From Microbacterium aurantiacum (GTDB lineage: Bacteria; Actinomycetota; Actinomycetes; Actinomycetales; Microbacteriaceae): a stretch of 64,000 bases of DNA. This document shows, piece after piece, positions 1-8,051 of the stretch. The notes below the pieces were generated by a model. The model saw only the letters and a program-made list of their open reading frames with translations. It searched no databases and was not told the DNA's origin. Position 1 is the stretch's first letter; each line of letters opens with the position of its first letter. A program made the translations under genes and the position numbers. The stretch is taken from positions 248,001 to 312,000 of the forward strand of contig NZ_JAJPDW010000001.1 in assembly GCF_021654035.1 (NCBI RefSeq). The letters run 5' to 3'.

Positions 1-178
1 CGACAAGCTCAACGCCTCGCAGGGCAAGATCGGCGAAGCCATCTACCAGGCCTCGCAGGCGCAGGGCGAGCAGCCGGCCGACGCGCCGGCCGGCGACTCC
101 GCCGAGGGCACCTCCTCCGCCACGGATGAGGATGTCGTGGACGCCGAGGTCGTGGACGACGAGGACGAGAAGAAGTAA
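1..178 (+). CDS. dnaK: DnaK (Hsp70), C-terminal end, partial
   Basis: Only the last 58 codons are in the window, reading in frame from base 2 to TAA at 176-178. The tail runs through SQGKIGEAIYQ into an Ala/Glu/Asp-rich segment ending VVDDEDEKK, the acidic disordered C-terminus usual for actinobacterial Hsp70. DnaK is the cytoplasmic ATP-driven chaperone that works with GrpE and DnaJ. grpE begins 2 nt after its stop, so it is the first visible gene of the dnaK-grpE-dnaJ-hspR operon. The promoter and its HspR operator are outside the window. Identity rests on the tail plus strong context. Confidence 0.9.
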   Translation, partial: DKLNASQGKIGEAIYQASQAQGEQPADAPAGDSAEGTSSATDEDVVDAEVVDDEDEKK

Positions 179-180
179 TC

Positions 181-810
181 ATGACGGACAAGGACTTCGA
201 CAACGAGGTCCCCGGCGGCGAGGACCCGGAAGCGCAGGCTTCCGGGTCCGACCCGCAGGTGGGCCGGAACGACAGCAACGCGGGCGACGGGAGCGTGCCC
301 GGAGACTTCGACGGTGACGACCTCACCGTCGACGACATCCTCGGCACCGACCAGAACGTCGACGCCGCCGCAGAGGATGCCGTCCTCGCCGACCTCGAGT
401 CGCAGCTGCTGGGCGACCTCAAGCGCCTGCAGGCCGAGTACGCCAACTACCGTCGACGCACCGAGGACCAGCGGGAGATCGAGATCGCCCGCGCCAAGGG
501 ATCCGTCGCCAAGGGACTGCTGCCGGTCCTGGACGACCTCGATCGGGCCGCGAAGCACGGCGATCTGACCGAGGGCACCGCCTTCGCCGCGATCGCCGAG
601 AAGCTCCGGGGCCTCGCCGAGCGGATGGGACTCGAGACCTACGGTGCCGCCGGCGAGGTCTTCGACCCGCAGCAGCACGAGGCGATCTTCCAGGCGCCGA
701 CCCCCGGTGCGACCGAGGCGACGATCCTCGAGGTGGTCGAGATCGGCTACCGCCTGGGTTCCGTCGAACTGCGGCCGGCCAAGGTCGTCGTCGCGGTTCC
801 GGCGGAGTAG
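181..810 (+). CDS. grpE: GrpE nucleotide exchange factor
   Basis: A 209-aa protein with an acidic disordered N-terminus (about residues 1-75), then a coiled-coil segment containing LQAEYANYRRRTEDQRE, followed by the conserved core (KGLLPVLDDLDRA) and the C-terminal beta-wing (FDPQQHEAIFQ). GrpE releases ADP from DnaK to reset the chaperone cycle. The ATG lies 2 nt after the dnaK stop and dnaJ follows after 12 nt, so the genes are translationally coupled within one heat-shock operon. Length and domain order are normal for actinobacteria. Confidence 0.97.
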   Translation: MTDKDFDNEVPGGEDPEAQASGSDPQVGRNDSNAGDGSVPGDFDGDDLTVDDILGTDQNVDAAAEDAVLADLESQLLGDLKRLQAEYANYRRRTEDQREIEIARAKGSVAKGLLPVLDDLDRAAKHGDLTEGTAFAAIAEKLRGLAERMGLETYGAAGEVFDPQQHEAIFQAPTPGATEATILEVVEIGYRLGSVELRPAKVVVAVPAE

Positions 811-822
811 ACCGGAGGACAC

Positions 823-1812
823 ATGGCCAGTCAGGACTGGTTCGAGAAGGACTTCTACGCGACGCTCGGCGTGGCCAAAGATGTCACGGCATCCGATCTG
901 AAGAAGACCTACCGGAAGCTCGCGCGCACGTATCACCCGGACTCCAATCAGGGCGATGCGAAGGCGGAGGCGAAGTTCAAGGAGATCAGCGAGGCGTACG
1001 CCGTGCTGTCCGACCCCGAGCAGCGTGAGGAGTACGACCAGATGCGCGCCATGGGCTCGGGCGCCCGCTTCACCGCGGGTGGCCAGGGTGCCGGCGGCTT
1101 CGAGGACGTCTTCAGCCAATTCGGTCAGGGTCGGGGCGGCGGTCGCTACCAGGCTCAGGACTTCGAGGACATCTTCTCGATGTTCAACCAGGGTGGATCG
1201 GGTTTCGGCTCCGGCCGGTTCGGACAGTCCACGGGCGGGTTCCGCGGATACGGGGGACCCACCCGCGGCGCCGACGTCACCGCGCGCACGACGATCGACT
1301 TCGTCACCGCGACCAAGGGGGAGACCATCTCGCTCCAGGGTGAGGACGGCAAGCCGTTCAAGGTGAAGATCCCCGCGGGCGTCTCGGACGGACAGAAGAT
1401 CCGACTCCGCGGCCGCGGCCGCCCGTCGCCGGACGGCGGGGAGAGCGGCGACGTGGTCGTCTCGGTCACGGTGCGCCCGCACCCGGTGTTCACCCGCGAC
1501 GGGCTCAACCTGCGCGTGACCGTGCCGGTGACCTTCACCGAGGCGGCTCTCGGCGCCACGATCGAGGTGCCGACCCTCGGTGGCGACCCGGTCAAGCTCC
1601 GCGTCGCGCCCGGGACCCCGTCGGGTCGCGTGCTGCGCGTCAAGGGGCGCGGCGTCCAGACCGCCAAGGGCCTCGGCGATCTCCTCGCCGAGGTGCAGGT
1701 GGCCGTGCCCACCCACCTCGACGACCGCGCGCGCGAAGCTCTGGAGAAGTTCCACGAGCTCGAGCCGAAGGAGAACCCGCGCGCCGACCTCATGGCCAAG
1801 GCGCGCGGCTGA
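823..1812 (+). CDS. dnaJ: DnaJ-type J-domain co-chaperone lacking the zinc finger
   Basis: A 329-aa protein with an N-terminal J-domain (about residues 9-75; HPD motif in TYHPDSNQ), a Gly/Phe-rich linker (about 85-150) and the C-terminal substrate-binding domains (about 155-310). The four CxxCxGxG repeats of class A DnaJ are absent, so by architecture it is a class B (CbpA/DnaJ2-like) J-protein although it occupies the dnaJ slot. It should stimulate DnaK ATPase and deliver substrates. Start ATG at 823 follows a GGAGGA ribosome-binding site. hspR begins 11 nt after its stop. Confidence 0.93.
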   Translation: MASQDWFEKDFYATLGVAKDVTASDLKKTYRKLARTYHPDSNQGDAKAEAKFKEISEAYAVLSDPEQREEYDQMRAMGSGARFTAGGQGAGGFEDVFSQFGQGRGGGRYQAQDFEDIFSMFNQGGSGFGSGRFGQSTGGFRGYGGPTRGADVTARTTIDFVTATKGETISLQGEDGKPFKVKIPAGVSDGQKIRLRGRGRPSPDGGESGDVVVSVTVRPHPVFTRDGLNLRVTVPVTFTEAALGATIEVPTLGGDPVKLRVAPGTPSGRVLRVKGRGVQTAKGLGDLLAEVQVAVPTHLDDRAREALEKFHELEPKENPRADLMAKARG

Positions 1813-1823
1813 GAGGAGGCGGA

Positions 1824-2279
1824 GTGAACGAGCAGATCGATGACGAGGTCCCGATCTTCGCGATCGCCGTCGCCGCGGAGCTGTCGGGCATGCACCCGCA
1901 GACCCTCCGTCAGTACGACCGGCTCGGTCTCGTCGTTCCCGCCCGCACCCAGGGCGGGTCGCGTCGATACTCCCTCCGCCACGTCGAGCAGCTTCGCGAG
2001 GTCGCCCGCCTGTCCGCGGACGGCATGAGTCTTCCCGCGATCGCCCGCCTCATCTCGCTCGAACAGCAGGTGCACGACCTGCGTCGCCGCGTCCGCGACC
2101 TCGAGCAGCAGCTCGATCGAGAACGCCAGTCCCGCCCCGGTGCCCGCGTCTTCGCCGCGGGGCCGTCCGGGTCGGTCGTGACGCTGCGCCACGGGGCCCG
2201 CGTCCGCCGCGCCACCGAGCTCGTCGTGTGGCGCCCGCGCCCTGCCCCGCTCGACGAGGACCCGCGCCGCGAGGGCTGA
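1824..2279 (+). CDS. hspR: HspR, MerR-family heat-shock repressor
   Basis: A 151-aa protein with a MerR-type winged helix at residues 10-75 (AAELSGMHPQTLRQYDRLGLV), a short coiled coil (LEQQVHDLRRRVRDLEQQLD) and a variable basic tail. HspR represses the dnaK operon and other chaperone genes by binding HAIR inverted repeats, with DnaK as co-repressor; this is established in Streptomyces and Mycobacterium. The GTG start follows GAGAGGAGG. It is the last gene of the dnaK operon, which gives autoregulation. A near-perfect HAIR site lies at 10296-10320 before clpB, the expected second target. Confidence 0.95.
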   Translation: MNEQIDDEVPIFAIAVAAELSGMHPQTLRQYDRLGLVVPARTQGGSRRYSLRHVEQLREVARLSADGMSLPAIARLISLEQQVHDLRRRVRDLEQQLDRERQSRPGARVFAAGPSGSVVTLRHGARVRRATELVVWRPRPAPLDEDPRREG

Positions 2280-2284
2280 CCGGG

Positions 2285-2749
2285 TCAGGCGACGCCGTGG
2301 TGGCGGCGGAACAGCTCCCAGTCGGCGTGGGAAAGTGCGGCGTACGCGTGCGACCACTTCAGGATCGCCTCGCCCGCCACCCGCCCGCCGCCGAGGTACC
2401 CCGAGACCATCGGCGCCGTCGGCGACTGCCCGTGCGCACGCGCGAGGGTCGCCGCGCAGGCCTGGGCGTACCAGACGAACGAACCGTCCTCGTGAGCGCC
2501 GCCGTCCCCCGGTAGAACGCGAACGGGCTCCGCGGCCATCCGCTCGGTGCGGATCGTGACCAGCTCGACCACGCGCGAGGCATCCTGCGCGTCGAGGATC
2601 GCCATGAGGTCGCGCGCGCCGGAGGGCAGGTTCGCCAGTCGCTCGCGCGGCACCTCGGCGCGTGCCGCGCGACCCGCCTCGAGCTGCGCCGCGAGCGACG
2701 GAGGAGCGACCCAGGCATCGGCGACGGGGCCGGACCGTTCGGGTGTCAT
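2285..2749 (-). pseudogene. Decayed DUF2252 gene (internal deletion plus frameshift)
   Basis: An open frame of 154 aa that looks like the two ends of a DUF2252 protein, normally about 430-450 aa. Residues 20-75 resemble the family N-terminus (VPRERLAN, RDLMAILDAQDASRVVELVTIRTERM). Residues 90-154 resemble the C-terminus (WYAQACAATLARAHG, SGYLGG, HAYAALSHADW). The roughly 300-residue catalytic middle is missing. In addition, the hallmark FAFYRGTAAL is readable only in the neighbouring frame around 2485-2530, after MAAEP, so one base was gained before the deletion and the deletion happens to restore the frame. The open frame is probably accidental. Family assignment is from memory of the profile. 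Confidence 0.55.
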
Positions 2750-2850
2750 GGGGTCAGTGTGGCACCGGGGCCGGCGCGCGACACGGTCGGCGGGGTGATC
2801 CCGAGCGTGAAATCCACGGCCGCGCGCCCGGCGGTGGATAGCCTGGCGAC

Positions 2851-3654
2851 GTGACGCACGCCCCCACCGCGACGGATGCCGCGCCCCGGCGCGGGATGAC
2901 CCTCGAACGGTGGCACGACATCACCTACTGGCCGCTCCTCGCGGCGTCGCTGCTGTTCATCGTCGCCTACTCCTGGCAGGTGATCGCCGACCTGCAGGGG
3001 ACCCCGTACCTCATTGCGCGCGTCGTGATGGGCGTCACGTGGCTCGTCTTCGTCGTGGACTACCTCGTGCGGCTGAGCATCGCGAAGCCCCGAGGCGTGT
3101 GGTTCCGTCATCACATCTTCGATCTGCTCGTGGTGAGCGTCCCCGCCCTGCGGCCCCTGCGGCTGCTCCGGGCGCTGACCCTGCTGCACGTCCTCCAGCG
3201 CACCGCCGGCACGGCGCTGCGCAGCCGCATCGCGATCTACGGCATCGGCGCCGCCGCGGTGCTCATCTGGATCGCCGCGCTCGCGGTCCTCGAATCCGAG
3301 CGGGGCGCTCCCGGCGCGAACATCGAGAACTTCGGCGACGCCGTCTGGTGGGCGTTCGTGACGATCACCACTGTCGGCTACGGCGACTTCTACCCGGTGA
3401 CGGGATGGGGGCGCTTCGTCGCCGTGCTGCTCATGATCGGCGGTGTGGCCGTGGTCGGCGTGGTCACCGCGACCCTGGCCTCGTGGGTGCTCGAGCGTGC
3501 CGCCCAGGGGCACGAAGACCAGGAACCGGCCACCCGCGCGCAGTTCCGCATCATCGCCGAGAAGATCGACGAGCTGCGCGGTGCCCCGCCCGGGTCCACT
3601 CCCGCAGACGACGAGGGGCCGGTCCCCGACGGGCCGACCCCTCGCACATCCTGA
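2851..3654 (+). CDS. Kv-like two-pore-helix potassium channel
   Basis: A 267-aa membrane protein with four N-terminal helices including an arginine-bearing S4-like segment (about residues 101-120, RPLRLLRALTLL), then a helix, the pore loop with selectivity filter TTVGYGD (173-179) and a last helix. The cytoplasmic tail (about 215-267) is short, charged and has no RCK domain. It should conduct K+ across the plasma membrane. The GTG start is 6 nt after a TAGCCT -10 box (2839-2844), which points to a leaderless transcript. It is divergent from the DUF2252 remnant and convergent with the SHOCT gene, the stop codons abutting. Confidence 0.9.
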   Translation: MTHAPTATDAAPRRGMTLERWHDITYWPLLAASLLFIVAYSWQVIADLQGTPYLIARVVMGVTWLVFVVDYLVRLSIAKPRGVWFRHHIFDLLVVSVPALRPLRLLRALTLLHVLQRTAGTALRSRIAIYGIGAAAVLIWIAALAVLESERGAPGANIENFGDAVWWAFVTITTVGYGDFYPVTGWGRFVAVLLMIGGVAVVGVVTATLASWVLERAAQGHEDQEPATRAQFRIIAEKIDELRGAPPGSTPADDEGPVPDGPTPRTS

Positions 3655-4023
3655 TCAGCCCAGGAGCTTCGCCTTCGCCGCGGCGAACTCGTCGTCGGTG
3701 AGGATGCCGGCCTCCTTCAGGGCGCCGAGCTTCTGCAACTCGGCGACGAGGTCCACGCCACCCGCCGCGGCCGGAGCCGGTGCGGCAGCGGGTGCCGACG
3801 CCGCGGCCTGCGCGGCCTGCGCCTGAGCGACGGCCTGAGCCGCTGCCTGCTCCATCGCGATCTGCTGCCGCTGCGCTTCGTACGCCTGCTGCTGCTGGCT
3901 GTCATGGGCCTTCTCCTGCTGCCGCCGGGCCATGCCGCCCGAGACGGCACTGGCCGTCCCCGCGACGACCGCCGTGCGCGCGGCGAGCCCGATGAGCCCG
4001 GGGCGTCCCATTCTCCGGATCAT
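3655..4023 (-). CDS. SHOCT-domain protein
   Basis: A 122-aa protein. An N-terminal hydrophobic Gly/Ala segment (residues 8-30) is followed by a Gln/Ala-rich region (about 35-85) that is likely helical or disordered. It ends with a SHOCT domain (about 92-122; LVAELQKLGALKEAGILTDDEFAAAKAKLL), a short helical oligomerisation module common at protein termini. The start is set by a strong GAGGAGG site 8 nt upstream of ATG 4023; a longer open frame upstream is not supported. The biochemical function is unknown. The gene is single and convergent with the K+ channel gene. Confidence 0.85.
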   Translation of the reverse strand: MIRRMGRPGLIGLAARTAVVAGTASAVSGGMARRQQEKAHDSQQQQAYEAQRQQIAMEQAAAQAVAQAQAAQAAASAPAAAPAPAAAGGVDLVAELQKLGALKEAGILTDDEFAAAKAKLLG

Positions 4024-4174
4024 GATGCGTCCTCCTCGTCGTCGACGTTCGCGGTAAGGAAGGCGTTGACGATGGGCGCCGGGATGGACTCCCGGGATCT
4101 GTCCTCCGCCGATCCGACCTCCGTCGTCGAGTACGAGCTCTGCAGCGCGTGGGCGGCCCGCCGCCGGGGCACGG

Positions 4175-4603
4175 ATGCCGCTGGCGCAGGCGCATCTGCG
4201 GGCGGCGCTCGCCGTCGGGGAGCGGGAGGGCCTCGTGCACGGCTTCCTCCGCGCCGGCGACGACGTGCTCGCGCTCGTCGCCGCCCTGCCCGGAGAGCCG
4301 AGCCCGTTCCGGCGGCAGGTGCTCGAGCGCGCCCGGCGCCGTGCGTCGCTCGGCGCCGACGTCCTCGCGGAGCCGCTCACCTCGCGCGAGCGCGAGCTCC
4401 TCGCCTATCTTCCGACGCGGCTCACCAACGTCGAGCTCGCTCAGCGCTGCTACGTCTCGGTCAACACCATCAAGACGCACGCGTCGCACATCTACCGGAA
4501 GCTCGGGGTGCAGGAGCGCAGCGCCGCCGTCACCCGCGCGATCGAGCTGGGACTCCTCCCCGAGCCCGAGGCCGACGCCCGACTGCAAAGGGCGGCGCCG
4601 TGA
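4175..4603 (+). pseudogene. Truncated LuxR/MalT-type regulator (C-terminal fragment)
   Basis: 142 aa. Residues 1-30 resemble the last helices of a MalT-type TPR region (AQAHLRAALAVGEREGL). Residues 68-130 form a complete LuxR helix-turn-helix (LTSRERELLAYLP, NVELAQRCYVSVNTIKTHASHIYRKLGV). Such regulators are normally 800-950 aa with an AAA ATPase in front. Here nothing recognisable precedes the fragment: only about 150 bases separate it from the SHOCT gene, and the upstream frame is not LuxR-like. It is best read as the 3' remnant of a large regulator; a stand-alone DNA-binding protein is possible, but the start ATG 4175 has no clear ribosome-binding site. Confidence 0.6.
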
Positions 4604-4633
4604 GAGCCGCGCGCTGAGGGCCGGGCGCGAGGC

Positions 4634-5245
4634 TCAGGCCGGGTCGATCCGCAGCGTGCCGGGCGTCTCGCCCGCGGGAAGGTCGTCGACGACCCGGAGC
4701 GTGCGCACCAGGTCGTCGACGGAGGAGACGAAGATCCCGAACCGCTCGCGGTCGGGCGACATCGCCGACACGGTGACGAGATGCGTGCCGGTGTCCCACG
4801 TGTAGGTCGCCGTGGGGGACCCGCGCCGCTCCGGGTCCATCGGGTTCGGCGCGCCGAAGGGGAGCTCGAGCTTCTCGCCGGTGCCGAGGTGCGGGCTCCG
4901 GAAATCCTCGGTGTCGTCGTACTCCATCGGCATCATCGCCCGCGCCGCCCGCACCTGGGGAGTCGCCTCCTGCAGCTGGGCGATGACCACGCCCAGCTCG
5001 GGGTCGGCCTTCCACACCCACACGAGCATCCGCCCCGCCATGCGCCGCATCAGCAGCGGCGCGGCCTGGCTCGCCGCCCACGCGGCCACCGAGCTCCCGG
5101 GTCGCTCGGTCGCGCCCATCGCCGAGTTCGCCTGGGTGAGCAGCATCCGGATCGCCGCCTTCCGGTGACGACGTCCTCGGAACCCGAAGGATCCGGTCAC
5201 CGGAACCCACAGAGACGTGTCGGCGTGCGCGTCGAGTCGGGACAT
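4634..5245 (-). CDS. Conserved actinobacterial protein of unknown function
   Basis: A 203-aa protein I cannot assign to a named family. It has no signal peptide. A hydrophobic/aliphatic stretch lies at about 50-75 (AAWAASQAAPLLMRR), and the C-terminal half is beta-rich with a short-chain pattern (ATYTWDTGTHLVTVSAM) that suggests a soluble alpha/beta fold. ATG 5245 is preceded 6 nt upstream by a TAGGCT box (5252-5257), so transcription is likely leaderless and the start is well supported. It is monocistronic, with the LuxR remnant convergent and the first glycosyltransferase divergent. Confidence 0.7.
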   Translation of the reverse strand: MSRLDAHADTSLWVPVTGSFGFRGRRHRKAAIRMLLTQANSAMGATERPGSSVAAWAASQAAPLLMRRMAGRMLVWVWKADPELGVVIAQLQEATPQVRAARAMMPMEYDDTEDFRSPHLGTGEKLELPFGAPNPMDPERRGSPTATYTWDTGTHLVTVSAMSPDRERFGIFVSSVDDLVRTLRVVDDLPAGETPGTLRIDPA

Positions 5246-5344
5246 CGCCCCAGCCTAAACGGCGAGTCTGAACCCCTCCGGTACAGTGGGACCGCACCTC
5301 AGCCATCCCCCGAGCGCCCCGCCGCACAGACAGGCCCCGCACAC

Positions 5345-6553
5345 GTGACCGACCCTGCGACGACCGACGACACCGCCGCCTCCGTGCGCCCGTTGAGGAT
5401 CCTCATCGGCGCCGACACCTTCCTCCCGCACGTCAACGGAGCCGCGCGCTTCGCCGAGCGGCTCGCTGCCGGCCTCGTCGCGCGCGGCCACGATGTCCAC
5501 GTCATGGCCCCGAGCGACGGTCACCGCAACCACGGGACCCGCACGGAGGTGATCGAGGGGCAGCCGATGACGATGCACCGCCTGCCGTCGTACCGGTACC
5601 TCCCGCACGACTGGCTGACCTTCGTGCTGCCGTGGCGCTCGAAGCACTACGCGCGGAAGGTGCTCGACACCGTCCGGCCGGATGTCGTGCACATCCAGTC
5701 GCACATCGTCATCGGACGGGGCCTCGCCCGCGAGGCGCGCAAGCGCGGCATCCCGGTCATCGCGACGAACCACGTCATGCCCGAGAACATCCTCGACTTC
5801 ACGCTGCTGCCCGACGCGCTGAACCGCGTCGTGGTGAGGCTCGCGTGGGCCGACGCGCAGCGGACCTTCGCGATGACGCGTGCCGTGACCACGCCGACCC
5901 GGAACGCGGCGACCTTCCTCGAGCAGACGATCGAGGTCTCCTCGGTCATCCCGGTCAGCTGCGGGATCGACGCCGCGCAGTACACCGCCGATCTCGGTCC
6001 GCGGGATGCGAACCGTCTCGTCTTCGTCGGGCGCCTGACCACCGAGAAGCAGATCGACGTCATCCTCCGCGCGATCGCGGCGCTCGACCCCGCGCTCGCT
6101 GTGAGCTTCGACGTCGTCGGCAACGGGGATCAGCGGCGCAACCTCGAGCAGCTGGCCGCGGAGCTCGGCATCGCCGACCGCGTGCGGTTCCACGGTCACA
6201 CCACCGACGCCGAGCTTCGCGGGTTCCTCACCCACGCCTCGGCGTTCGTCATCGCCTCGATCGCCGAGCTCCAGTCGATCGCCACGATGGAGGCGATGGC
6301 GTCGGGTCTCCCCGTGGTCGCCGCCGACGCGGTCGCCCTGCCGCACCTCGTCCACGACGGCGAGAACGGGTACCTCTTCCGTCCGGGCGACGTGGACGAT
6401 CTCGCCGCGAAGCTCACCGCGGTGCTCACGCTGAGCCCTGCCGAGCGGGAGCACATGCAGAAGTCCTCCCTCGACGGGGTGAAGGTCCACGACATCCGAC
6501 GCACGCTCGAGACCTTCGAGGCGCTGTATCGCGACGAGCCCCTGCCGGCGTAG
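5345..6553 (+). CDS. GT4-family glycosyltransferase
   Basis: A 402-aa GT-B fold enzyme with an N-terminal acceptor domain (about residues 20-190; LIGADTFLPHVNGAARFAERLA) and a C-terminal nucleotide-sugar domain (about 210-370). The latter carries the GT4 signature (LVFVGRLTTEKQ, then EAMASGLPVVA with the EX7E pattern). Such enzymes move mannose, glucose or galactose onto lipids or glycans at the inner membrane face. The GTG at 5345 is chosen because the similarity starts about 15 codons later; the long upstream extension is not coding-like. The second GT4 gene follows after 9 nt, so they form an operon. The substrate cannot be told. Confidence 0.88.
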   Translation: MTDPATTDDTAASVRPLRILIGADTFLPHVNGAARFAERLAAGLVARGHDVHVMAPSDGHRNHGTRTEVIEGQPMTMHRLPSYRYLPHDWLTFVLPWRSKHYARKVLDTVRPDVVHIQSHIVIGRGLAREARKRGIPVIATNHVMPENILDFTLLPDALNRVVVRLAWADAQRTFAMTRAVTTPTRNAATFLEQTIEVSSVIPVSCGIDAAQYTADLGPRDANRLVFVGRLTTEKQIDVILRAIAALDPALAVSFDVVGNGDQRRNLEQLAAELGIADRVRFHGHTTDAELRGFLTHASAFVIASIAELQSIATMEAMASGLPVVAADAVALPHLVHDGENGYLFRPGDVDDLAAKLTAVLTLSPAEREHMQKSSLDGVKVHDIRRTLETFEALYRDEPLPA

Positions 6554-6562
6554 GCGCGTCCC

Positions 6563-7813
6563 GTGCACGTCGTGTTCTTCGGCGACCAGCACGTCGAATC
6601 CTTCGGCGGGGCGCAGGTGTCGATGCGTCTGCAGCGCCGGTTCCTGGAGCGCGCCGGTCATACCGTGACCGTCGTCGCCCCGCGCATGCACGGTCCGCGC
6701 GGGCGCGCCGTGGCTCCCGACGACGCGTTCGTCGACCTGCCGTCGGTGCCGATCACGCCCGACCGCGAGTACTCCCTGACGTGGCCGGGTCGCCGCATCG
6801 ACGCGTGGCTCGACCGGGCGATGAGGCGCCGCCCGCCGGTGGACATCGTGCACGTGCAGGCCGACTTCTGGGGAGCCTTCATCGGGCACCGGTTCGCCGA
6901 GAGGCACGGGCTTCCGGTCGTCCAGACCCTGCACAACCGCGTCGACGTCGGCATCGAGGCGACGACGCCGTTCCCGGGAACGGTGCTCCGGGTCCTGAAC
7001 GCGTGGGAGCGCCGAGCCCTCCGGGCGTGGGAGCGGCGCGCGGTCGGCGACGTCCCGCGCGGTCACGACGGGTGGGCCTACCTCCGCCGTCTCGCCGTGC
7101 AGTCGGATGCCGTCACCGCACCGTCCGCGCACTTCGCCCGACGGCTCGAAGCCCACGGCGTGGCGCCGCGCGTCGACGTGATCTGGAACGGCATCGACGA
7201 CGACGTCCTGGACGCCGCGCTCGCCGAGGCGCACGGTCCGTCGGAGAGGTCGGATGCCGGGCCCCTGCTCGTCTGGATGGGACGCATGAGCCCGGAGAAG
7301 CGTCTGCTGCCCTTCCTCGAGGCCGTCGCGAGGTCGGGGATCCGCGCGCGCGTCGAGGTGCTCGGCGGCGGCGGTCAGCGCCGCGCGGCGGAGCGCCTCG
7401 TCGCACGGTCGAAGCCCGCGGCATCCGTCGTCTTCTCCGGTCGCCGCCCCTACGGTGACTCGCTCGCGCGGCTGCGAGCCGCCGATGCGCTCGTGCAGAC
7501 CTCCATCGGGTTCGAGACCCAGGGCATGACCCCGTTCGAGGCGGCGGCGCTCGGCACGCCCTCGATCGTGAGCGACCCCGACATCGCCCGCGAGCTCGGC
7601 AGCGGATTCTGGGCGGTCGGCGGGGGAGTGGATGCTCCGCCCGACGTCTCCGACGCCTCGGTCGACGCGCTCGCCCGCACCCTCCGGCAGGCGGTGGCCG
7701 ACATCGATGCCGACCGCGCGGTGCCGGCGAATCCGACGGTGCGCGAGCGCTTCCGGCAGAGTTCGCGGACCGCCGCGATGGTCGAGGTCTACGAGCGCGT
7801 CCTCCTCGGCTGA
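6563..7813 (+). CDS. GT4-family glycosyltransferase
   Basis: A 416-aa protein whose GT-B domains are recognisable from FFGDQHVESFGGAQVSMRLQR at the N-terminus, through LLVWMGRMSPEKR (about 235-250), to a degenerate EX7E region (GMTPFEAAALGTPSIV). The GTG start lies 9 nt after the stop of the preceding GT4 gene, with which it shares the overall fold; the two probably act in sequence on one glycolipid or polysaccharide. No membrane segments are seen, so it is a peripheral cytoplasmic enzyme. Donor and acceptor are unknown. Confidence 0.88.
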   Translation: MHVVFFGDQHVESFGGAQVSMRLQRRFLERAGHTVTVVAPRMHGPRGRAVAPDDAFVDLPSVPITPDREYSLTWPGRRIDAWLDRAMRRRPPVDIVHVQADFWGAFIGHRFAERHGLPVVQTLHNRVDVGIEATTPFPGTVLRVLNAWERRALRAWERRAVGDVPRGHDGWAYLRRLAVQSDAVTAPSAHFARRLEAHGVAPRVDVIWNGIDDDVLDAALAEAHGPSERSDAGPLLVWMGRMSPEKRLLPFLEAVARSGIRARVEVLGGGGQRRAAERLVARSKPAASVVFSGRRPYGDSLARLRAADALVQTSIGFETQGMTPFEAAALGTPSIVSDPDIARELGSGFWAVGGGVDAPPDVSDASVDALARTLRQAVADIDADRAVPANPTVRERFRQSSRTAAMVEVYERVLLG

Positions 7814-7835
7814 CGCGAGAGTCCGGCCGTCGGGA

Positions 7836-7952
7836 TCACGGGAGGCGGGACCAATCGGTGGGGGTGCGGCGGTAGCCGTCGTTCCGCAGAGCGCGGACGG
7901 TGCCGACGACGCCGATCGCGGAGAGGGCTGTCAGAAGCAGGACGAGGATCAT
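7836..7952 (-). CDS. 38-aa single-pass membrane miniprotein
   Basis: Encodes MILVLLLTALSAIGVVGTVR followed by a short tail ending RRTPTDWSRLP: one transmembrane helix (residues 2-20) and a cytoplasmic basic tail. ATG 7952 is 7 nt downstream of a TAGCTT box (reverse strand, 7960-7965), fitting a leaderless transcript. It is divergent from the AI-2E transporter gene, and the 35-bp shared element starts 38 bases upstream of its start. It belongs to no family I can name; its codon pattern and start context look like a real gene. Confidence 0.6.
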   Translation of the reverse strand: MILVLLLTALSAIGVVGTVRALRNDGYRRTPTDWSRLP

Positions 7953-7989
7953 GGCAGAAAAGCTACGCCGCTCGATTTTCCGCCACGAG

Positions 7990-8024
7990 TGGCAGGAATG
8001 CCGTTGCCCGCAGGAAAACTGCCA
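7990..8024. promoter_or_regulatory. 35-bp element, copy 1 (TGGCAG-N23-CTGCCA)
   Basis: An inverted pair TGGCAGGA...GAAAACTGCCA spans exactly 35 bp. It matches the copy at 9247-9281 at 24 of 35 positions, including both outer hexamers and the GAAAA block. It covers the -35 zone of the AI-2E gene: the -10 box TAGAGT is at 8040-8045, 6 nt before ATG 8052. An operator shared with the adjacent glxA-type regulator gene is the simplest reading. Confidence 0.6.
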
Positions 8025-8051
8025 GAGCGCAATCGGCAATAGAGTGCGGGG

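Noticed and set aside
3612..3646. Intrinsic terminator at the end of the K+ channel gene
   Set aside because: Only a 6-bp GAGGGG/CCCCTC pairing inside coding sequence; too weak to claim.
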